Origin: Paraburkholderia sp. ZP32-5
Lineage (GTDB): Bacteria > Pseudomonadota > Gammaproteobacteria > Burkholderiales > Burkholderiaceae
Assembly (NCBI RefSeq): GCF_021390495.1
Contig: NZ_JAJEJP010000003.1
Span: 372,001 to 436,000, forward strand
Direction: 5' to 3'
DNA length: 64,000 nucleotides
The stretch's first letter is position 1. Every line of letters begins with the position of its first letter. Below are positions 28,272 through 36,199 of this stretch, piece by piece. The position numbers were made by a program, and so were the translations under genes. The notes below the pieces were generated by a model that made no database searches, was not told the origin of the DNA, and saw only the letters and a program-made list of their open reading frames with translations.

Positions 28272-28718
28272 ATGGCTGATAGCAAGCATGATCCCGCGGT
28301 ATTGAAGCAGGCGTTCGGCGACGCGAGCGAGCGCGATCCCAAAGCGGCACAGCGTGCGCAGACCTACGAGCAGATGGCGGGCTTCGTGCCGCCGCGTGTC
28401 AAGACTCGCCTGGCTGTGACCGGCGCACTCGATCCGGCGATGCTGTCGCTGCAGGAGGACGCGCGCGATCACGCGCTCGCCCCCGCCTGCTTCGACGAGA
28501 AGACCACGCAATTGATGGTGTTCGGCATCATGCTCGGACAACTGAACGACGCGGCGCAGATGCACGCAATCGCCGCGCGCCGCGCCGGCGCCAGTTGGGA
28601 AGAGTTGCAGGCCGTGATCAATCTTTGTTACCTGTTTCGAGGGGTGCCGGCCGCCAATCGCGGCGCCGACATGCTGGCCGCGATCGCGATGCGTGAAGCC
28701 GAAGGCGCGGCGCAATGA
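28272..28718 (+). CDS. Carboxymuconolactone-decarboxylase-like protein lacking the CxxC pair
   Basis: A 148-aa AhpD-like helical protein. The CMD core is recognisable in DEKTTQLMVFGIMLGQLNDAAQMHAIAARRAGASWEEL with the conserved His and the AGASWEEL turn. Where AhpD-type peroxidase partners have Cys-x-x-Cys four and seven residues before that His, this protein has Leu and Ala. It is therefore unlikely to be a thiol peroxidase and more likely a decarboxylase or a ligand-binding accessory. AAGGAG precedes the start; its stop overlaps the amidohydrolase gene. Confidence 0.82.
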   Translation: MADSKHDPAVLKQAFGDASERDPKAAQRAQTYEQMAGFVPPRVKTRLAVTGALDPAMLSLQEDARDHALAPACFDEKTTQLMVFGIMLGQLNDAAQMHAIAARRAGASWEELQAVINLCYLFRGVPAANRGADMLAAIAMREAEGAAQ

Positions 28719-29611
28719 GCGTCGACCCTACCGCGAGGCCGACGGATCACGCGTGTCCTGGCCCGGATCGCAATACGAAGCGGCCGGCGTTCAGGCTGCC
28801 GCGGGGAACCTGCGATTGCCACGTGCATATATTCGGGCCGCAGGCCGCCTACCCATTCAGTGACGCACGCAGCTACACGCCGGAAGACTGCACGGCGGAC
28901 GATCTGGACCTGCTGCATCACACGCTGGGTATCGACCGTGTGGTGGTCGTACATGGCGGCGCGCACGGTATCGACAACCGGGTGACGCTCGCCGCGCTGG
29001 ACCGCTCGCCGAACCGCATGCGTGGCGTAGCCGTCATCAAGCCGGGTCTGCCGCAAAAGACGCTCGAAGACATGCACAGGCGTGGGATGCGCGGCTGTCG
29101 GATGTCGACCGTGGTAAGCGGCGGCGCGGGCTTCGAGCATCTGCAGGATCTCGCTCGCGAGACGAGCCCGCTGGGCTGGCATCTGGTGCTGCACTTCAAC
29201 CGTTCCAGCGAACTGGTGGATGTCGAGGCCTTGCTGCAGCGTACGCAAAGCGATTTCGTGCTGGACCACATGGCGCGTATCACAGCAGCCGAAGGCGTGG
29301 CCTCGGCCGCGTTCAGCACGATGATGCGTCTGCTCGATACCGGCCGCTGCTGGGTCAAGCTCGCGAGCCTCTACCGGCTGTCGGGCGAAGCCTATCCGCA
29401 TGCGGACCTGCTGCCGATGATCGAGCGCGTGGTCGCGCATCGTCCTGACCGGGTGCTATGGGGCAGCAACTGGCCGCATCCGATCTGCCCGGTGCCGATG
29501 CCGAACGACGGCGACCTGGTCGACCTGATACCGCTATGGCTGCCGACCGAGGCACTGCAGCGCCAGGTACTGGTGGATAACCCGGCGCGCCTGTACGGAT
29601 TCGATAGCTGA
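28715..29611 (+). CDS. Amidohydrolase-superfamily TIM-barrel hydrolase (LigI/lactonase-like)
   Basis: A 298-aa metal-dependent hydrolase of the amidohydrolase-2 family. CDCHVHIFG (about 29-37) supplies the HxH metal site, and GVAVIKPG and WGSNWPHP (near 250) are typical of 2-pyrone-4,6-dicarboxylate lactonase (LigI) and related enzymes. It probably opens a lactone or cleaves a cyclic acid that feeds the hydratase/aldolase branch. The start overlaps the CMD-like gene stop. The exact substrate cannot be read from sequence. Confidence 0.85.
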   Translation: MSVDPTARPTDHACPGPDRNTKRPAFRLPRGTCDCHVHIFGPQAAYPFSDARSYTPEDCTADDLDLLHHTLGIDRVVVVHGGAHGIDNRVTLAALDRSPNRMRGVAVIKPGLPQKTLEDMHRRGMRGCRMSTVVSGGAGFEHLQDLARETSPLGWHLVLHFNRSSELVDVEALLQRTQSDFVLDHMARITAAEGVASAAFSTMMRLLDTGRCWVKLASLYRLSGEAYPHADLLPMIERVVAHRPDRVLWGSNWPHPICPVPMPNDGDLVDLIPLWLPTEALQRQVLVDNPARLYGFDS

Positions 29612-29690
29612 CTGGCTGATAGCCGTTTGGAAAATAACAGTCGCGGAGTGGCGAAGACCAAACCGCGAGGATCAGTGGTGGAGATAAGAA

Positions 29691-30938
29691 ATGAACAAGT
29701 CCCCTTTTCTCGCAGCGGGGCTGCTGGTATTTGCCGGCGTCGCGCATGCGCAAAGCAGCGTCACGCTGTATGGAATTATCGACGAGGCGCTGGTCGTGCA
29801 AAGCAATCAGCGCATTACCGCGGCGAACCCCGCGACCGGCAGTCCGGGCACCGGTGGCCGCCGGTACTACCTCGATTCGCTGTCAGGTATCAACGGTAGC
29901 CGCTGGGGCATCCGCGGCGCGGAAGATCTGGGCAGCGGGCTCAAAGCGATATTCACGTTGGAAAGCGGTTTTAATCTGAATAGCGGCGCGCTTGCGCAAG
30001 GCGGTCTGCTATTCGGCCGGCAGGCATTCGTTGGCTTGAGCAGCGACGAGTACGGAACGATTAGCGTGGGCCGCCAGTATGACGACGTGGTCGACTATAT
30101 CGGCCCGCTGATTTTCGCCGGCAAAATGGGCTCGATCTTTTCGGCACTGCCCGGCGACATGAACAATGCCGACAGCGGTCAGCGCATCAATAACGCGATC
30201 AAGTATGCGAGCCGTAACTATGCGGGGCTTACCTTCGGCGCGATGTATAGCCTGGGCGGCGTGGCAGGCGCGGGCGCGCGCAATCAGGTGTACTCGGCGG
30301 GCATCGGGTATGCGCATGGGCCGTTGAATCTGGCGGCGGCTTATCTGAGAGCGAATCAGCCGAACGTGTCGGTGTTCAGCAATAGCGCGACGAGCGCCGG
30401 GACCATCGGAACCGCCACTACCAGCGTAACGACACCGGTGTATAGCGGCTATATGAGCGCGAATTCGTATCAGGTGGCGTCGGCTGGCGGCTCGTATGCA
30501 TTGGGTCCGGTGAGCCTTGGCATGATCTATTCGAACGTTCAGTTCCAGCATCTCGGCAGCAGCCTGTCGGCGATCGGGACGAATGCCGTACCGGCCGGCG
30601 GCGGCCGCGGCACCGCGATTTTCAATGCGGTCGAGGTCAATACGATCTGGCGCGTAACGCCTGCGTTGCAAATTGGCGGGGCCTATTCGCATACCGCGGG
30701 CAGTTCGGTGACGGGAGCGAACGGCAAGGCTTTCGGCGGCGCGCGATACGATCAGTTCGCGTTGGCGACCGACTATGCGCTGTCGAAGCGAACAGACGTG
30801 TACGTGGCTGGTATTTTTCAGACCGCGAGCGGCACGGATTCCACCGGCGCTCGCGCGGTCGCCAACCTGAACACGGCGACCGCGTCGTCGAACAATCATC
30901 AGGCGATCTTACGGGTGGGGATGCGGCATAAGTTCTAA
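29691..30938 (+). CDS. Gram-negative porin (Burkholderia trimeric type)
   Basis: A 415-aa outer-membrane general porin. The signal peptide MNKSPFLAAGLLVFAGVAHA is followed by mature QSSVTLYGIIDEAL, the standard start of betaproteobacterial porins. The body shows alternating beta strands, the LGSGLKAIFTLESGFN and FGRQAFVGLS motifs, SVGRQYDDV, and a terminal RHKF with the C-terminal Phe recognised by the BAM complex. It closes the catabolic operon region and likely admits the substrate. GGAG lies upstream of the ATG. Confidence 0.95.
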   Translation: MNKSPFLAAGLLVFAGVAHAQSSVTLYGIIDEALVVQSNQRITAANPATGSPGTGGRRYYLDSLSGINGSRWGIRGAEDLGSGLKAIFTLESGFNLNSGALAQGGLLFGRQAFVGLSSDEYGTISVGRQYDDVVDYIGPLIFAGKMGSIFSALPGDMNNADSGQRINNAIKYASRNYAGLTFGAMYSLGGVAGAGARNQVYSAGIGYAHGPLNLAAAYLRANQPNVSVFSNSATSAGTIGTATTSVTTPVYSGYMSANSYQVASAGGSYALGPVSLGMIYSNVQFQHLGSSLSAIGTNAVPAGGGRGTAIFNAVEVNTIWRVTPALQIGGAYSHTAGSSVTGANGKAFGGARYDQFALATDYALSKRTDVYVAGIFQTASGTDSTGARAVANLNTATASSNNHQAILRVGMRHKF

Positions 30939-30951
30939 GCGCGAGCCGTCA

Positions 30952-30984
30952 CGGAGCGATTGCGCTTATTGTTCGATCGCTCCG
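30952..30984. terminator. Bidirectional hairpin between convergent porin and lyase genes
   Basis: Perfect 9-bp arms CGGAGCGAT and ATCGCTCCG with a 15-nt loop, 14 bp after the porin stop and 42 bp after the end of the convergent lyase gene. There is no T-run. It is placed to serve both transcripts. Confidence 0.55.
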
Positions 30985-31025
30985 ATGGCGGCGCACTTCC
31001 ACTTCAGCCGTCGCCGTCATCAGCC

Positions 31026-31898
31026 TCAAGACGAATGCGCCGCGTAGCGCGCTTCCGCCTCTTCCTTCGCGGCGAGGCCAACGATCTCGTTGTATTGCTG
31101 GATCGGCATCAGTTGCGATCCGACCGCGCCAAGGTGCCCATCGCGGCGCAATGCGCCCAATACGCCGTCGACGGCACGCGCGGCGGCCAGCATCGTCGTG
31201 ATCGAATACATCAGCGCGGCCGCGCCGGCGCGCTCGATTTCCGCCACCGGCTGCGCGCCGATCTGCGCGGCCTGCGATACGTTCGCCAACTGCGGGCCGG
31301 GCACCGCCTCGCAAATCGCGCGCAGATCTTCCATCCGGTCGGCACCCTGCACGAAGGTCATGTCGGCGCCCGCTTCGCGATAACGCTGCGCGCGCTCGAT
31401 CGCTTCATCGCGGCCATGAATGCCGAGCGCGTCGGTCCGCGCGCAAATGATGAGCGCCGGGTCGCGGCGCGCGTCGAGCGCCGCATGGATCTTGCCGATC
31501 ATCTCGCCGACCGGAATCACCGCTTTGCCCGCGAGATAACCGCAACGCTTCGGGGTCGCCTGATCTTCCATGAAAAGACCTGCCACGCCCGCGCGTTCGA
31601 AGAAGCGCACCATTTGCTGCACGTTGTGCACGCCGCCGAAGCCGGTGTCGGCATCGACGAGCAGCGGCAGCGTGGTCGCCGCGGCGATGCGCGCATAGTG
31701 ATCGACATAGTCGCGCATGCTGAGCTGACCCAGATCGGGCTCGCCGAGCAGCACGCCGGTTGCGGCATTGCCGCCCGCCACCAGCGCTTCGAAGCCATGC
31801 GATTGCGCGAGTCTCGCGGACAGCGCGTCGTACACGCCGGGCAGTACGACGATCTCGGGGCGCGCGAGCAGCGCGCGCAAACGGATTCCAGGATGCAT
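31026..31898 (-). CDS. Isocitrate lyase/PEP mutase family C-C lyase
   Basis: A 290-aa TIM-barrel enzyme. VDADTGFGG holds the Mg-binding Asp residues, and the gating loop reads KRCGYLAGK with the catalytic Cys. That loop is the mark of lyases (methylisocitrate, 2,3-dimethylmalate and petal-death-type oxaloacetate lyases) rather than PEP mutases. It should cleave a 2-substituted malate to pyruvate or glyoxylate plus a carboxylic acid. The start at 31898 follows AAGGA; the frame is open further upstream but overlaps the permease gene. Location at the end of the LeuCD-type operon supports a 2,3-dimethylmalate-lyase-like role. Confidence 0.88.
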   Translation of the reverse strand: MHPGIRLRALLARPEIVVLPGVYDALSARLAQSHGFEALVAGGNAATGVLLGEPDLGQLSMRDYVDHYARIAAATTLPLLVDADTGFGGVHNVQQMVRFFERAGVAGLFMEDQATPKRCGYLAGKAVIPVGEMIGKIHAALDARRDPALIICARTDALGIHGRDEAIERAQRYREAGADMTFVQGADRMEDLRAICEAVPGPQLANVSQAAQIGAQPVAEIERAGAAALMYSITTMLAAARAVDGVLGALRRDGHLGAVGSQLMPIQQYNEIVGLAAKEEAEARYAAHSS

Positions 31899-31954
31899 CT
31901 GAGAGTGTCCTTGTCGTGTTCTTGAGTTTGTTTGTGCTCGCTGCGATGGGTCCG

Positions 31955-32734
31955 TCAGTCGCCGGCGAAGCGCCGCGCCGCGACGCCGAGCAGCCAGTTC
32001 GCGACGATCGCGAAGACCATCAGCAGCAACGCGAGCGCCATGATCGTGTCGTTGTCCGCGAGGTTGATCGCGCGCACCAGCATGTAGCCGATGCCGTGCT
32101 CGCCGCCGAACATTTCGCCGATCAGCGTGCCGAGCAGCGTCAGCGACAGGCCGATGCGCATGCCGGTCAGCAATTGCGGAGCGATCGCCGGCAGCAGTAC
32201 GTGCACGAACGTCGCGCGCGGCGACAGCGACAGCGCGCGTGCGGTGCGCGCATACACGGGCTTCAGGTTGCGGATCGCCGCCATGCCGATCAGCACGACC
32301 GGCACGATCCCATGCAGCACGCCGAAGGTCACCTTCGACCATGTGCCGAGCCCGCAGATCAGCAGCACGATCGGATACAGCGTGACCTTCGGGATCGCAT
32401 AGAACGACACCAGCAGCGGTTCGGCGACTTCGCCGGCGAAGTGTCGCGTGCCGAGCCATGCGGCGAGCAGCAGGCCGCCGCACCACGAGATCGCCAGCGC
32501 GAGCACGAACGAGCCGAGCGTCGCGAACAGGTCGGGGCGATAACGCGCGCCGCCCAGAATCGCGAGCAGCCGTTGGGTCGCGGGCACCGGGCCCGCCAGC
32601 GCGTCGTGTCCGAGTGCGAGCGCCGCCGCCTGCCATAGCACGACGCACAGCACGGCCGCGGTGCCGCCGCCCGGACGCCAGCGCGGGCGGCGCCGCGCAC
32701 CGGCGGACAGTTTGATTTGCCAGGCTTCAGCCAC
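31955..32734 (-). CDS. ABC transporter permease, SsuC/TauC family (second permease)
   Basis: A 259-aa inner-membrane permease with about six hydrophobic helices and the EAA-like loop in ARALSLSPRATFVHVLLPAIAPQLLTGMRIG. It starts at GTG 32734 with AAGGGGG upstream and overlaps the first permease gene by 8 bp. The importer therefore likely has a heterodimeric membrane part. Confidence 0.88.
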   Translation of the reverse strand: MAEAWQIKLSAGARRRPRWRPGGGTAAVLCVVLWQAAALALGHDALAGPVPATQRLLAILGGARYRPDLFATLGSFVLALAISWCGGLLLAAWLGTRHFAGEVAEPLLVSFYAIPKVTLYPIVLLICGLGTWSKVTFGVLHGIVPVVLIGMAAIRNLKPVYARTARALSLSPRATFVHVLLPAIAPQLLTGMRIGLSLTLLGTLIGEMFGGEHGIGYMLVRAINLADNDTIMALALLLMVFAIVANWLLGVAARRFAGD

Positions 32735-33542
32735 TGGACACCCCCTTCAACACGCGCCCCGGTCCGCCGAGCCAGCCGGTCAGAAGCGACAGCAGATAGT
32801 TGAGCACGACCGACGCCGCGATCACGATGACGATCAGCCCATACATGCGCGCCGTCATGAAGTTGTCGTAGCTGAACGCGATGTCGTGGCCGATGCCGAT
32901 GCTCGACAGAATGAACTCGCCCGCAATCGTGCCGATCAGCGAATACGCGAGCACCAGACGCAAGCCCACGACCAGATGCGGCAGCGCGGCCGGCAGCCAG
33001 ATATGGATGAAGCGATGCGCGGGACTGAGCCGCATCACGCGCGCGGTCTTCAGCAGCGCGCGCGGAATGCGTTCGAGCGCGGTGACGGTGCATAGCACCA
33101 TCGACGCGAGCGCGAACACGAACGAGATCGCGATGATGGGCCGCTCGCCGATGCCGAAAAGCACGATCATCACCGGATAAAAGATGAACACCGGCACCGC
33201 GTACCACGCGGACAGCACCGGGTCGGCGAGGCGCTTGAGCCAGGGCAGCGCGAACAGGCACAGGCCGAGCAGAATGCCGACCACGATCGACAGCGCCGCG
33301 GCGATCAGCACCTCTTCGAGCGTCGTCAGTACCGACGCGCGTAAGGCCGGATCGGCGAGCACCTGCCAGGCGGCGTCGAGCATCGTGCTGGGCGGCACCA
33401 TCGTGATACGCGCGATGAAGCCGGCGCGGCAGGCGATTTCGAGCAGCGCGAGCACGCCGATCACGAGCGCCCATCTGACAGTGGCGGGCCGCAGCCAACG
33501 GCGCGCCGGAGCGCGTGCCGCGACCGGAGCGGAGGGGCTCAT
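32727..33542 (-). CDS. ABC transporter permease, SsuC/TauC family (first permease)
   Basis: A 271-aa inner-membrane permease homologous to its downstream neighbour, with the EAA loop TARVMRLSPAHRFIHIWLPAALPHLVVGLRL. About six helices. The start overlaps the ATPase stop (ATGA). The two permeases differ enough that they should form a heterodimer rather than result from a recent duplication. Confidence 0.88.
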   Translation of the reverse strand: MSPSAPVAARAPARRWLRPATVRWALVIGVLALLEIACRAGFIARITMVPPSTMLDAAWQVLADPALRASVLTTLEEVLIAAALSIVVGILLGLCLFALPWLKRLADPVLSAWYAVPVFIFYPVMIVLFGIGERPIIAISFVFALASMVLCTVTALERIPRALLKTARVMRLSPAHRFIHIWLPAALPHLVVGLRLVLAYSLIGTIAGEFILSSIGIGHDIAFSYDNFMTARMYGLIVIVIAASVVLNYLLSLLTGWLGGPGRVLKGVSSG

Positions 33543-34402
33543 ACGTTACCTCGCATCGACTTCATCGATTCGCCGCGCAGTTGCTCCCACAGGTGGGCGG
33601 TCAGTGCACCGAACGCGGCGCTGCTGGCGACGGTGCTGTCGCGCTCGCGCTGCCAGCCGGTCGGCAGCACTTCGAGCAGTCGTCCCGGGCGCGCCGACAT
33701 GATGCCCACGCGATCGGACAGCATCGCGGCTTCGTCGAGCGAGTGGGTGATCAGCAGCACGGTCGCGCCGGTCTCGCGCCAGATGCGCAGCAGCTCGTCG
33801 CCCATCAACAGACGGGTCTGCTGATCGAGTGCGCCGAACGGCTCGTCGAGCAGCAGGAAACGCGGCCTGAGCACCAGCGTGCGCGCGATGCACATGCGCT
33901 GACGCATGCCGCCCGACAGTTGCGACGGGCGGGCGTGCGCGAAATCGGCGAGGCCCATGAAGTCGATCGCATGATCGACGCGCTCGGCCAGATCGTCGGG
34001 GCGGCGCGCGAGCCGTTTGAGGCCGAACGCGACGTTGTCGCGCACCGATAGCCACGGAAAGCTCGCGTCTTCCTGCAACACCAGGCCGACGCCGTCGGGC
34101 ACGCCGCGATACGGCACGCCATCGGCGCTGACGCTGCCTTCATCGGGGGGAGCCAGGCCCGACAGAATGTCGATCATCGTCGACTTGCCGCAGCCGGACG
34201 GTCCGACGATCGAGAAGAATTCGCCCGGTTCGAGCGACAGGTCGAGCGGGCCGAGCGCCTGCAGCACCGTGCCGTCCGCGCGGGTGTAGCGGCGCACGAG
34301 ATTTTTCGCGTCGATGCGCAGACCGCGGCTGCCGGTGGTGGAAGCCGTGGCCGAAGTAGCAGCGGCCGGCGTGATGGATGTCGTCATGGCCGGCGCGCTC
34401 AT
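33539..34402 (-). CDS. ABC transporter ATP-binding protein, SsuB/TauB family
   Basis: A 287-aa ATPase with Walker A GPSGCGKST, a Q-loop (LVLQED), signature LSGGMRQR, Walker B FLLLDEPFGALD and switch His in LLITHS. The N-terminal ~28 residues are low-complexity Thr/Ala. It starts inside the binding-protein stop (ATGA at 34399-34402), which fixes the start although the frame is open far upstream. Confidence 0.92.
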   Translation of the reverse strand: MSAPAMTTSITPAAATSATASTTGSRGLRIDAKNLVRRYTRADGTVLQALGPLDLSLEPGEFFSIVGPSGCGKSTMIDILSGLAPPDEGSVSADGVPYRGVPDGVGLVLQEDASFPWLSVRDNVAFGLKRLARRPDDLAERVDHAIDFMGLADFAHARPSQLSGGMRQRMCIARTLVLRPRFLLLDEPFGALDQQTRLLMGDELLRIWRETGATVLLITHSLDEAAMLSDRVGIMSARPGRLLEVLPTGWQRERDSTVASSAAFGALTAHLWEQLRGESMKSMRGNV

Positions 34403-35412
34403 TTGGTGGTCCTCAGATCGGCCGGCAGCGCCGATTCGTCGACCACCTTGCTCCAGTCGACCTTCGCATCGGGATAGACGCCCGCCACGTGCAGACCAAC
34501 CACCGCGCGATCCATCGCGCTGTAGTCGAGCTTGCCTTCGCTCCAGTAGTTGGCGGCCATCAGCCGTTTGAACGCGAGCGCGACCGGACCCGGCGGCATG
34601 TCGTAGGCCTTCGCGACGATCGCGATCGCCTGATCCGGATGCGCCTTCATGAAGTCGACACCATCGCGGCGCGCGAGAATCAGCGCCTTGACCTGATCCG
34701 GATGTTCCTTGAGGAATTTTTCGCTGACCACGCCGACGTGCTGCGTGACCGGCGGCATCACGTCGGAGACCGCGAACAGCACGCGGTACTTCGCGGCGTT
34801 GCGCGAGTAGGTCGGTTCGAGTTCCGGCGCGGCATCGACGGCGCCCTGGTCGAGCGCGGTCAGCCCGCCGCCGATCGTGCCGAGCGACAGCATCGTGACC
34901 TTCGACGGATCGACCTTGGCCGACTGCAGCGCCGCGAGGCCGAGAATCTGCGTGGTCGAGCTGGCCCGCGTGTAGGCGATTTTCTTGCCGGCGAGATCGT
35001 GGATGTTCTTCAGCGGCGAGTTCGGCTTCACGACCCATACCAGGTCCGCGGCGGTGTTGACCGCGCCGTCGACGATCTTCAGATCGAGGCCGTCGTGAAT
35101 CGCAGCGAGCGCGGCGCTCAACGCGGTTTCGGTGTACGGCATGTCGCTGGCCATCATGTTGCGAATCGTCGTGCCGCCGCCGTCCGACGACAGCAGCGCG
35201 GTCACGTCGACGCCGCGCTTCTTGAAGTAGCCCTGATCGAGCGCGATGGCCCACGGCGCGCCGTACATCAGTTCGGCGTAGTGGGACACCACCACCTGAC
35301 CCGCGTGCGCGGGCATGCTGACGGTCGAGCCAAGCAGCGCGGCGCAGCCGATGATGCTCGCCGAGAACCATGCCGCGAGCGACGCGCGCGCCGGGGTAAC
35401 AGGACGTGCCAT
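34399..35412 (-). CDS. Periplasmic substrate-binding protein, SsuA/NMT1 type
   Basis: A 337-aa exported binding protein. The signal peptide runs MARPVTPARASLAAWF to about MPAHAG, cleaving after AHA. The mature chain has the type 2 fold pattern of nitrate/sulfonate/taurine/thiamine-precursor binders (YGAPWAIALDQGYFKKRGVDV, then a GGGTTIRNM ligand loop). AAAAAAGGAG precedes the ATG at 35412. Ligands of this family are varied; the neighbouring enzymes suggest a small carboxylic acid or maleate analogue rather than a sulfonate. Confidence 0.9.
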   Translation of the reverse strand: MARPVTPARASLAAWFSASIIGCAALLGSTVSMPAHAGQVVVSHYAELMYGAPWAIALDQGYFKKRGVDVTALLSSDGGGTTIRNMMASDMPYTETALSAALAAIHDGLDLKIVDGAVNTAADLVWVVKPNSPLKNIHDLAGKKIAYTRASSTTQILGLAALQSAKVDPSKVTMLSLGTIGGGLTALDQGAVDAAPELEPTYSRNAAKYRVLFAVSDVMPPVTQHVGVVSEKFLKEHPDQVKALILARRDGVDFMKAHPDQAIAIVAKAYDMPPGPVALAFKRLMAANYWSEGKLDYSAMDRAVVGLHVAGVYPDAKVDWSKVVDESALPADLRTTK

Positions 35413-35447
35413 GTTGTCTCCTTTTTTATCGTGAAGAGGTGGGCGGC

Positions 35448-36056
35448 TCAGACCGGATGATGGAAAGCCTGCTGCCACGGATGAAGCTCGCGCTCGCGCG
35501 CTTCGTAGGCCGCGAGCGCGGCTTCTTCGAGCAGCGACAGGCCGATTTCGTCGAGCCCTTCGAGCAGCACCTTGCGCTGGGCGGGCGGAATGTCGAAGCC
35601 GAGCGCGAAATCGTTGGGACCTGTGATCCGCTGCGCGACGAGATCGACGGTGAAGTGTTCGTTGCCGGCTGTAGTGAGCACCGCCTCGGCGAGACGGGCG
35701 TGGTCGGCCGCGTTCAACACGAGCGGCAGGATGCCGTTCTTCAGGCAGTTATCGCGAAACACGTCGGGCAGACTCGTCGACACGACGACGCGCAGACCGA
35801 ATGCTTCCAGCGCCCAGACTGCATGTTCGCGCGTGCTGCCGCAGCCGAAGTTGTCGCCGGCCACGAGGATGCGCGCAGCGCGATAGGCCGGCTGGTTCAG
35901 CACGAAGGCCGGATCCTTGCGCGCCGTGCCGAACAGGCCGGCCGCGTAGTCGGGGTTGAGTCCGCGCATATAGGCCGAGGGCAGCACCTGGTCGGTGTCG
36001 ATGTTTTCTCTGAGCAGCGGCACCGCCGCGCCGGTCACACGTTCGAAACGTTGCAT
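35448..36056 (-). CDS. LeuD-type hydro-lyase small subunit
   Basis: A 202-aa aconitase-superfamily swivel domain, as in isopropylmalate dehydratase small subunit. Motifs: NIDTDQVLPSAYM near the start and GDNFGCGSTREHAVWAL, the classical substrate-recognition loop. Length matches LeuD. It pairs with the large subunit 143 bp upstream. Because no leuB or leuA is nearby and transport and lyase genes are, it is more likely a catabolic hydro-lyase (dimethylmalate, citraconate or maleate type) than the leucine-pathway enzyme. Confidence 0.9.
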   Translation of the reverse strand: MQRFERVTGAAVPLLRENIDTDQVLPSAYMRGLNPDYAAGLFGTARKDPAFVLNQPAYRAARILVAGDNFGCGSTREHAVWALEAFGLRVVVSTSLPDVFRDNCLKNGILPLVLNAADHARLAEAVLTTAGNEHFTVDLVAQRITGPNDFALGFDIPPAQRKVLLEGLDEIGLSLLEEAALAAYEARERELHPWQQAFHHPV

Positions 36057-36199
36057 GGTCCGTCTCCTGCGAGGGCTGCGCTGGCGCGCCCTGGTGCGTG
36101 AATGTTGAAACCGCGTCGACGCCGGGCTGCATGCGCGTGTTGGTCGCGCGCGCGTTTGGCGGTGTGCGTTTGCCTCGCGGCTGGGTGGCGCTAGTGGTT

